A stretch of DNA of 5,515 nucleotides, from contig NZ_JAWDMQ010000072.1 in NCBI RefSeq assembly GCF_046536515.1, positions 1 to 5,515 on the forward strand. The letters run 5' to 3'. This DNA is from Caldisphaera sp046536515. Its GTDB lineage: Archaea; Thermoproteota; Thermoprotei_A; Sulfolobales; Acidilobaceae. The notes beneath the pieces were generated by a model, which saw only the letters and a program-made list of their open reading frames with translations, did not search any database and was not told the origin of the DNA. The position numbers and the translations under genes were made by a program. The stretch's first letter is position 1. Every line of letters starts with the position of its first letter. Below are positions 1-5,347 of this stretch, piece after piece.

Positions 1-160
1 CCCCGCTAGTAAGAATTTCCCAAGCCTTAGGATCTTTATGAGCAGTATAGAGATCAACATTATAATTAAGTTCTCTTAATGCTTTGTACATTTCTAAAGC
101 TAATTTTTCTGTTCCTCCTGTCTCTTCAATAAGGGTGTGAATTAATGCAATTCTTGCCAT
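1..160 (-). CDS. GT4-type (GT-B fold) glycosyltransferase, N-terminal part; runs off the window
   Basis: The minus strand from an ATG at 158-160 reads MARIALIHTLIEETGGTEK and stays open to the window edge (53 codons visible). A first beta-strand (RIALIHTL) followed by a Gly-rich GGTEK loop and a helix (LALEMYKALREL), then a second strand (NVDLYTAHK), is the N-terminal Rossmann pattern of GT4-type glycosyltransferases, where a GGAE/GGTE loop precedes the first helix. The family moves a sugar from a nucleotide or lipid-linked donor onto a glycan or lipid at the cytoplasmic face of the membrane. The start is supported by an AGGTGA ribosome-binding motif on the minus strand (167-172) and a TATA-like box further upstream. 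The catalytic C-terminal domain (EX7E) is outside the window, so donor and acceptor are unknown. It shares its strand with the other glycan genes here, but 300 bp of spacer separates it from the broken GT2 gene, so it probably has its own promoter. Confidence 0.85.
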   Translation of the reverse strand, partial: MARIALIHTLIEETGGTEKLALEMYKALRELNYNVDLYTAHKDPKAWEILTSG

Positions 161-474
161 TTTATTTCACCTACATTAATAATTTTTTATTATAAGCATG
201 CATTTTTGTAGTTTTACCTTTACACTTAAAATTTGTGAATCGAATTTAATTTAAGCTTTCTACTTTATGAATCAAATTGGTTTATTGCTTGTCATGAATT
301 TAATTAGCTTAATAATTAGTCAATAGATCTTTTATAAGTTTTTTAGATAATAGTAATAACTTTTAAGAGCAAGTGACACATAAACAAGAAAATCTTACCA
401 AGTAGATCCTGTCCTATAACTTTGGAGAATAAGCAAATTCATTATGTTGTTAATAATTAAGAAACAGAAGAACT
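161..474. other. Gene-free spacer upstream of the GT4 gene
   Basis: This AT-rich stretch of about 310 bp has no convincing reading frame on either strand. It holds the GT4 promoter elements and, further upstream, an imperfect 12-bp direct repeat (TGAATCGAATTT at 236-247 and TGAATCAAATTG at 268-279, 10 of 12 identical, 32 bp apart). A short minus-strand frame near 400-450 (MNLLILQSYRTGSTW then stop) is too short and unmatched to call. Confidence 0.5.
167..196 (-). promoter_or_regulatory. Promoter and ribosome-binding site of the GT4 gene
   Basis: On the minus strand CTTATAATAAAAAA (183-196) resembles an archaeal TATA box, and AGGTGA (167-172) lies 6 nt before the ATG at 160 as a good Shine-Dalgarno match. 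The TATA centre is only about 30 nt from the ATG, which would normally give a leaderless or very short transcript excluding the Shine-Dalgarno. So either the ribosome site or this particular TATA choice is not the one in use. Prediction from motif and spacing only. Confidence 0.45.
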
Positions 475-1544
475 TTAGATGAACCGACCGAAGAGGTTAT
501 AAGCAGGCTTCTTAAGGGATATCGAATTTCCAAGAAGCAACGATGTTATGACCAATAGTAGTGTCGAGCGACGTAAATGTTTCCTAGTAATGCATCTCAT
601 AGCCTTCATGAAGTCTGAGGGCTTAGGTTTAAGCTCCGGCGGTAGCTCTCTGGACTCAGTTTGCGGAATTAGCCAGAGACCTGCCCTGAGATAAAACTCT
701 CTACACGCATATATATTGAGCTCCCCTTCAAGTAGCTGAGATTCTATAAGCCTGAGAGCAGCTACAGTCTGAAGGGGGACCTGAACTTCTTTATGTAAGT
801 CTTATGCACTTTACCAATAGCGAAAGCAGGGGTCCAATTCTCGCCATGAATCCTATAGAAGGTCGGTCTCTTGTCTGTAAAGTACATTAGTTCTCCAGTC
901 TTTATCGAGGCAGCAAATATGAAATTGTCGATACCTACTGGTAACATCATGAGCAGATCATAGTTATGTTCAAGCACATATTTTTTCACAGCCAGGGAGC
1001 TATTGTTGACGTCAGCTAAAATTCTTACATGCCTGAGTATTATATCTGTGACACTTATTTTATAGTCTCTCGCTAGCTTACGTAATCTATCTACATCAAT
1101 AATTACGTCACAGTTCCTTATCAGGTTTCTAGAGGTAAACCCTAACCTAGACTTTTCAAGCTTTATGCCTTTCTCAAATATAAGCTCTTGAGAATTATGA
1201 AAGTAGATAAGGTTCTTATGCCTTGTAAAGGCCTTATACAACTCTTCAAGCCTGTTTTGTTTGTATATATCGTCATCATTCAAGAATGTTGTTACGTCGC
1301 CCCGAGCTTTTTTAAAGCCCTCTAAAAAGAACCTGCCATAAAGGGGACTGTCGCTATAGATATCCTTCCATAAGTTTCTTGAGATTATACTGTCAGATTC
1401 AGGATCTTCAAAGTTCTTTATAACAATTACTTCAAACATGTCCTTAGACAAGGTCTATTCCTCTAGACTCCTCAAAGCGAACGGCAAGTTTTTTTTGCGA
1501 TTGTAGGCAGTTACTATTACAGAGATTAATGGCTTCTCATTCAA
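475..1544 (-). pseudogene. GT2-family (GT-A fold) glycosyltransferase, inactivated by an amber codon and a frameshift
   Basis: Read from a TTG at 1542-1544, the minus strand gives MNEKPLISVIVTAYNRKKN, the classic GT2 N-terminus (ISVIVTAYNR, nucleotide-binding strand). The frame reaches SLEE and then a TAG at 1455-1457 (codon 30), where relatives commonly have Gln (SLEEQT), and continues in the same frame with TLSKDMFEVIVIKNFEDPE. The DXD metal/nucleotide motif is FLNDDD (about residues 87-92) and a late YRIHGEN motif is present. Near the 3' end the frame hits TAG at 762-764. One extra C in the C5 run (774-778, plus-strand G5) would restore a frame open for about 98 codons to TAA at 475-477 (QTVAALRLIESQ ... 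KKPAYNLFGRF). With that base restored the gene is exactly 357 codons including the stop, a normal GT2 size. The 229-codon piece 762-1451, starting at a TTG, lacks the N-terminal strand and is unlikely to be an active enzyme alone. It is markedly GC-richer than the neighbouring genes. Recoding is possible but needs two separate events. The original role would be sugar transfer in surface-glycan assembly; the substrate is unknown. Confidence 0.88.
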
Positions 1545-1869
1545 AGTTTAAGATCCCTGTTAAAACATGCTGAGGCTATCTAATAAACTTTAATGCATAG
1601 TCAAGGAATTCAGCTACGAGGTCTTAAGAGAGTTAAGGATATTACAAACAAAGTAAGCTTAATCGTTTAAAATAAATAGCATAAAATCTTCTGCTGATAG
1701 TAAATAAATTAATTCAAAAATATAGTTTTTTAATCTTCACCTTTTTTAAAATTTTGTAAGAAAATACTAATAATATTTTTATAGTTATCAAAATGAGGCT
1801 TAATTTACTAATTGATAACGAGTATGTTATAAAAAAGATTTATTACAAGAATAAGAATTTCTAGTTTCT

Positions 1870-2097
1870 TCAGAGTCATGCTTTATATTATAGTAAAATT
1901 CAAAGAAAAGTCTTTTTTAACTATGTAAAAAAGTTCTGCAAAAACTTCTGAGAAAATTTATTTTATATTTTCAATGATTGAATCTGATCTCCTCCTTACC
2001 ATGAAGAATTATCCGAAGTCCAGAGGGTTACATTTATGTGTGCTACTTTCTTATACCATCTCGTATTGTAGGAGTAAAATCGGCTCTCGCTCATCAT
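1870..2097 (-). pseudogene. Possible remnant of an unidentified gene
   Basis: On the minus strand two ATGs at 2092-2097 open a 33-codon frame (MMSESRFYSYNTRWYKKVAH ... to TAA 1996-1998). A one-base shift near its end gives a second frame, MVRRRSDSIIENIK, then a TAA, then in the same frame IFSEVFAELFYIVKKDFSLN. The segments have protein-like composition and follow one another without long gaps, as in a decayed gene. I do not recognise a family, and chance frames in AT-rich DNA remain a real alternative. No reliable ribosome site or promoter is visible. Confidence 0.22.
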
Positions 2098-2304
2098 CCT
2101 TTAAGAATTGATTAGATGAAGAAATGTGACATCTCAATTTTTTAATACATTTCGAATCTAAATTTTCCCCTGCATTAAAAGGTAAGGTTTGTTAATTCTT
2201 TTATTATATAATTATTTAAAGCTGTAAATACTCAAGTAGAATCACTTTTTTTTCTTTTCTATCAATTGATTAATTGAGATTAGTATTTGAGGTAAATTTA
2301 CACT

Positions 2305-2324
2305 TTATCTCTACTTATCTCTAC
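2305..2324. repeat. Perfect 10-bp tandem duplication
   Basis: TTATCTCTAC occurs twice back to back (2305-2314 and 2315-2324). A perfect 14-bp palindrome (AAATAAATTTATTT, 2325-2338) follows immediately. It could be a target-site or slippage scar, or nothing functional. Confidence 0.6.
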
Positions 2325-2370
2325 AAATAAATTTATTTTACTCAAATTTAATCTTAGTAACTTGGTTCAG

Positions 2371-2444
2371 AGCCAAATTATTGCCAAATCACGAGGCTAA
2401 ATCTTTGGTAAGAATTTGCCAAAACGATGTGGCAAATTGCCACA
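2371..2444. repeat. Cluster of TTGCCA/TGGCAA motifs with a 17-bp palindrome
   Basis: TTGCCA occurs at 2381-2386, 2416-2421 and 2437-2442, a partial copy (AGCCAAAT) at 2371-2378, and the reverse orientation TGGCAA at 2430-2435. The last copies form TGTGGCAAATTGCCACA (2428-2444), with perfect 8-bp arms around a single base. TTTGG (2404-2408) can pair with CCAAA on either side (2384-2388 or 2419-2423). Such repeated half-sites suggest a protein-binding region or an old element end; no adjacent intact gene makes use of it. Confidence 0.5.
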
Positions 2445-2575
2445 CTGCTGGTTTCTGTACCATCATATAACGCAGTTTGTAAGAGCTTTCAAGGAGAAGA
2501 ATAAAGATACAGAAAAAAGATAATAAGTTAAGATACAAAGAAGAAGATACTAAATTTACCTTTCATCTTGTCTAA

Positions 2576-2613
2576 TAGTTAGGTAGAAATTCTCAAACTC
2601 TTATACCTAACTA
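2576..2613. repeat. Inverted repeat with perfect 10-bp arms downstream of the FkbM gene
   Basis: TAGTTAGGTA (2576-2585) and TACCTAACTA (2604-2613) are exact reverse complements separated by 18 bp. The repeat lies about 50-90 bp past the FkbM stop codon on the transcribed strand, so it could fold as a 3' UTR hairpin. It could also be the ends of a very small element. Confidence 0.6.
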
Positions 2614-2632
2614 AAAACTAACTTATCAAAAA
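2613..2632 (-). terminator. Possible T-tract terminator of the FkbM gene
   Basis: Archaeal RNA polymerase stops at short T-runs on the coding strand. On the minus strand there are two T5 runs (2628-2632 and 2613-2617) 30-50 nt after the stop codon, next to the inverted repeat at 2576-2613, and a T6 run further on (2513-2518). In DNA this AT-rich such runs are common, so confidence is low. Confidence 0.35.
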
Positions 2633-2637
2633 GATGG

Positions 2638-2659
2638 ACAAATTTGTTCAAGATCTTGA
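2638..2659. repeat. Two abutting perfect palindromes just after the FkbM stop codon
   Basis: ACAAATTTGT (2638-2647, 10 bp) is directly followed by TCAAGATCTTGA (2648-2659, 12 bp). Both are perfect and spacerless. They begin 3 bp beyond the FkbM stop codon. Function unknown. Confidence 0.55.
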
Positions 2660-2662
2660 GAT

Positions 2663-3679
2663 TTATTTTTGTTCACATGAATAAAGATTTTGACCTGTCT
2701 TGGGAACAAGAACAATTTTAAGATAGCAGTTAAATCCTATATTTTTTAAAGAAGCTAAAATTTTATCATCGCTTACATTAGTAATAAAGGGGTGAGTTTC
2801 AAATACTATATATTTAAATTTTTTTAATTCATTGGGGTCAGATTTCGTTAATATATCTGCTTCACAACCTTCGCAATCGAGCTTTAATAGATATGGATTA
2901 TCAACCATTTCAATAACATCTTTTAATGTTATTGTTGGTACTTTACAATTGCCATTAGATTTTACTGAACTAAAAACACCAGATTTCATAATATCATAAT
3001 CGCAAGGTACTGAGATAAATCCATTATTAATGCTAAGCCCAGCATTAATAATTTTAATTTTATTTTCCAAATTATTTAACTTTACATTATTAATAGCGCA
3101 ATTAGCTACATTTGGTAAAGGTTCTACACCAATAACTTTCTTAGCACCTAATACAGCAAAATATATTGAAGAATCCCCAATACTTGCCCCTATATCTACT
3201 ACATCTTTTTCTTTTAAATCTGAAAGAATTTCAGGATAGTTATATTCACCTATTGCATAAATTTCGCTTATAGTACGTATAGAACAATTTAAACCAAATT
3301 TAATGTTTAGTCCATTAAAATTAAATGATAATATACCATTATTAATTATTGGATTTAATCCATTAAAACAAAGGTTTCCTAGTATTGCTAGCAAATGAAT
3401 TGCTTTATAAATATAGTCTATATTTTTTGAATCATCTCGTTTTACATAATTAACTATATCAAAATAATCTATTCTATCCTTACATTTCTTAAGGCCTGTT
3501 ACTCCATATGCTAAAAACCTATATTCTTCCCAAGGCAAATCAATATAGCCTAAACCTTTTAATTTAACTCTTATAGTTTCTTTTCTTCTAGCAAAATCAA
3601 TTAATGAAGGAAACCATCTATCTTCTATTACATCTCTTAAATTAAATGCAGCTTTTACATATAAACTTAGTGAAGCCAA
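2663..3679 (-). CDS. FkbM-family SAM-dependent methyltransferase
   Basis: This intact 338-residue protein carries the FkbM methyltransferase domain in its C-terminal two-thirds. The SAM-binding motif I is VVDIGASIGDSS (160-171) and the acidic end of strand 2 is GVEPLPN (184-190). The family signature LLKLDCEGCE lies at 264-273 and a late strand FETHPF at 293-298. Residues 1-150 are an N-terminal extension of the kind seen in archaeal surface-glycan clusters, without a signal peptide or membrane helix, so it is probably cytoplasmic. FkbM enzymes O-methylate hydroxyls of sugars, polyketides or related substrates. With glycosyltransferases and RmlA nearby, a glycan sugar is the likeliest target (inference). 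The start is TTG at 3677-3679: the frame is closed by a TAA a few codons upstream, no in-frame ATG or GTG lies between, and a TATA-like box and GTGA motif sit at suitable distances. The gene is very AT-rich (14 G/C in 60 bases at 3061-3120), unlike the GT2 pseudogene. Family very likely; substrate unknown. Confidence 0.93.
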   Translation of the reverse strand: MASLSLYVKAAFNLRDVIEDRWFPSLIDFARRKETIRVKLKGLGYIDLPWEEYRFLAYGVTGLKKCKDRIDYFDIVNYVKRDDSKNIDYIYKAIHLLAILGNLCFNGLNPIINNGILSFNFNGLNIKFGLNCSIRTISEIYAIGEYNYPEILSDLKEKDVVDIGASIGDSSIYFAVLGAKKVIGVEPLPNVANCAINNVKLNNLENKIKIINAGLSINNGFISVPCDYDIMKSGVFSSVKSNGNCKVPTITLKDVIEMVDNPYLLKLDCEGCEADILTKSDPNELKKFKYIVFETHPFITNVSDDKILASLKNIGFNCYLKIVLVPKTGQNLYSCEQK

Positions 3680-3924
3680 GTTTTCACTCTCATTTTTATG
3701 TTATACATAAAAATATATAAATTTAAATTGAATAAAAATTTTATTATGAAATAGCAAATTATAATATATTTTTGAGAAAAAGAGTAAGACAAAGCTAATA
3801 AAAATTTATTTTAAAAGATTAGACTAAAAAGATTTAATTTTAAAGAAATAAAGTTGTATATCTTTAATAGCAAATAAGAAAAGAATTTAGAAAATAAAAT
3901 TTTTAATCTAATTTTACTATAAAA
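3680..3924. other. AT-rich divergent spacer between FkbM and the thermopsin remnant
   Basis: This very AT-rich stretch holds the FkbM promoter at its left end. Stops are frequent in all frames and no gene is visible. It would also have contained the promoter of the plus-strand thermopsin gene, but I cannot single out one TATA box among the many A/T runs. Confidence 0.5.
3684..3721 (-). promoter_or_regulatory. Promoter and ribosome-binding site of the FkbM gene
   Basis: On the minus strand TTTATATATTTTT (3709-3721) is a strong archaeal TATA box. Initiation about 25 nt downstream would fall near 3690, leaving a leader of about 10 nt. GAGAGTGA (3684-3691) ends 4 nt before the TTG at 3679 and its GTGA matches the Sulfolobales anti-Shine-Dalgarno. 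The agreement of both elements supports the TTG start. An ATG (3691-3693) and a GTG inside this leader are out of frame. Confidence 0.55.
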
Positions 3925-5206
3925 ATGGTGGGAAATTAAGTAAAAAAGAATATTTTATCCATAGAATAAAGAAATATTTTATTTTTTTAATTTTTCTATT
4001 TATAATAATTTTTTAGCTAAATCCTCAAGCATGAGTATAAACGATAACTGAACTTTAGTTTCTGTTAATAAAAAGTTGATAACTTATGGTTATTCAACCT
4101 ATGGTATATGTGGGAAATTTAATTTTTATAATGGATTTTTTATTCTGGTCAACCAAGTTACATAAATGGTTTTGGCTTGCAATTAAATAAAAATATCAAT
4201 GCATCATTATCTACAACTCTATGGTTTCAAAATATTGCAAGAGTTAAAAAGCAAAACAATACTTATATGATAAATTTTTAGACAATATTTGGAACGTTAC
4301 TACTCAAAATTCAACCCTAAATAATTTTAAGGGAAATATGAGATTTATTATGAAAATGGAAGAAGCTATTATACATATGAATACCCAATTTCTTATATAA
4401 CTTAAACACCCTTTTCAATTATATCTCAAATAATCCAAAATTATATTAATTTTTTCTTATTTTAAAAATTCAACATATTCAAATAAGATTTTATTAGATC
4501 AAATATTTATAAATTCAAGAAATCTCACGTTTTTAATAGGCTTAATGGGAGGTTCTTCACCTGAAACATTTACTTATTTTACCCTTTTGGTAATTTGTAA
4601 TAGCAGGCTATTCTTCAGGATACCAATTATTTATATATAGCTGAAATTCAACTATGGAATTATATTACTATAATAACACATATTATTTTGTTCCAGATGC
4701 ATTTTCTTTGTCACCAAATGAATTTGCTGAAGGAATAACTTTGGAAATCGTAAATCCATTAGATGGCATAAACAAATATTATAAAAATGGGGTAATATAT
4801 CAAGTAAAAGGCATGTTAAACCAAAGCGTTTTATGGATACCAAATGTTACTTTTAACAATAAAAAATTATTTTAATTCCAATGTATTCCCTTTGAAAAGT
4901 ATAGCATATAATAAAACTTATTACAAGCATTTATCTATAATTAATTTTAAAAAATGCTAGTATTTTTTGTATGTAACTAATGAAAAATTGGATAGCTTTA
5001 GTATAAAACAAATTTCTCTAAGTTATACTAATGAATTACCAAATAATGAAATACCTTATTTAATCGGAATATTAATATTTATTATAATTTTAATATTTAT
5101 TGCAATGATTGTTAATAAAATTAAAAAGCATAAAATAAATATTCTTCAAGCGCTTTTAAGTAAAGCTCCATTTTTACTTAAAATAGACAAATCTTTATTA
5201 CAATAA
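3925..5206 (+). pseudogene. Thermopsin-like secreted acid protease (peptidase family A5), heavily decayed
   Basis: No frame is long, but joining plus-strand segments rebuilds one thermopsin-like protein. A likely start is ATG 3925, then a signal peptide (IKKYFIFLIFLFIIIF, 3966-4013). Next come YGYSTYGICGKFNFYNGF (from 4085), FYSGQPSYINGFGLQLNKN, SLSTTLWFQNIARV, LDNIWNVTTQNSTLNNF (4278-4328), EIYYENGRSYYTYEYPISY (4340-4396), SYFKNSTYSNKILLDQIF, FLIGLMGGSSPETFTYF (to 4580), AGYSSGYQLFIYS (4603-4641) and MELYYYNNTYYFVPDAFSLS (from 4654). The tail is a membrane helix (YLIGILIFIIILIFIAMIV) followed by KIKKHK, ending at TAA 5204-5206. WFQN, DNIWN, the GGSS loop and the Tyr-rich strand with an Asn/Glu-rich end are family hallmarks. 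Lesions include stops at 4049, 4403, 4642 and 4958 and about nine frame changes. Open pieces 4654-4875 and 4967-5206 are fragments of it, not separate genes. Thermopsins are pepstatin-insensitive acid proteases acting outside the cell. Old, inactive copy; exact 5' end uncertain. Confidence 0.87.
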
Positions 5207-5347
5207 AATTAAACCTCATATTTAAATCTTTTGGCATAAACTGCTTTTGAAAACTAAAAAATGCTCCAATAATTTTTTATTAAAATTTGCTTTATTATTT
5301 CTAAACTATTTTGTAATTATTAAGCCATAAACTCACAAAAATAATTT
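5207..5347. other. Convergent spacer between the thermopsin remnant and rmlA-like gene
   Basis: The two units point towards each other here. No gene is visible. Runs of A and T are present on both strands and can serve as T-tract terminators for either direction. Confidence 0.5.
5337..5341 (-). terminator. Possible T-tract terminator of the thymidylyltransferase gene
   Basis: The minus strand has a T5 run (5337-5341) 7 nt after the stop codon and a T6 run further on (5256-5261). Short T-runs end archaeal transcripts, but in this AT-rich spacer the assignment is weak. Confidence 0.3.

Larger units (their letters stand above)
1545..2662. other. Long non-coding or decayed region with coding debris and repeats
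   Basis: About 1.1 kb separates the GT2 pseudogene from the FkbM gene and contains no intact gene that I can recognise. It holds short frames that may be gene remnants (minus strand 1870-2097; minus strand 2389-2540; plus strand 1793-1951), T-rich tracts, a 10-bp tandem duplication next to a 14-bp palindrome (2305-2338), a cluster of TTGCCA/TGGCAA motifs with a 17-bp palindrome (2371-2444), and an inverted repeat plus two abutting palindromes downstream of FkbM (2576-2659). GC content is patchy: 1981-2100 is visibly richer than its flanks. This looks like a graveyard left by deletion or mobile-element activity, but no transposase is recognisable. Confidence 0.5.

Noticed and set aside
762..1451. 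229-codon glycosyltransferase as a functional short gene with a TTG start
   Set aside because: It lacks the N-terminal nucleotide-binding strand, which is present just upstream in the same frame beyond a TAG. Its C-terminus is cut by a frameshift, and no ribosome site precedes the TTG.
1455..1457. TAG read as pyrrolysine or another recoded residue
   Set aside because: No pyrrolysine system is known in Sulfolobales, no insertion signal is visible, and a second independent lesion in the same gene makes simple inactivation more likely.
1974..2109. Plus-strand 44-codon frame (MIESDLLLTMKNYPK...)
   Set aside because: It is short and Ser/Leu-rich, has no promoter or ribosome site, and is antisense to a more protein-like minus-strand frame.
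2371..2444. CRISPR-like repeat array
   Set aside because: The repeated units are only 6-8 bp, in both orientations and at irregular spacing; no 24-37 bp repeat with regular spacers exists anywhere in the window.
2389..2540. Minus-strand open frame containing MMVQKPAVWQFATSFWQILT
   Set aside because: Its W-Q repeats come from the TTGCCA/TGGCAA DNA motifs. It ends after 25 codons from its ATG and matches no family I know, so it is treated as part of the motif cluster.
3030..3239. 69-codon plus-strand frame
   Set aside because: It lies wholly inside the FkbM gene on the opposite strand, over its motif I region. It has no family signature, and the FkbM motifs explain the sequence.
4652..4843. 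63-codon minus-strand frame
   Set aside because: It is antisense to the best-preserved thermopsin segment and shows no independent protein signal.
4654..4875. 73-codon plus-strand frame as an independent gene
   Set aside because: It continues upstream in the same frame through a TGA (4642-4644) into AGYSSGYQLFIYS and fits the thermopsin C-terminal domain, so it is a pseudogene fragment.
4967..5206. 79-codon plus-strand frame as a small membrane protein
   Set aside because: The frame is preceded, across a TAG at 4958, by thermopsin-like sequence in the same frame (NSNVFPLKSIAYNKTYYK). It is best read as the anchor of the same decayed gene.
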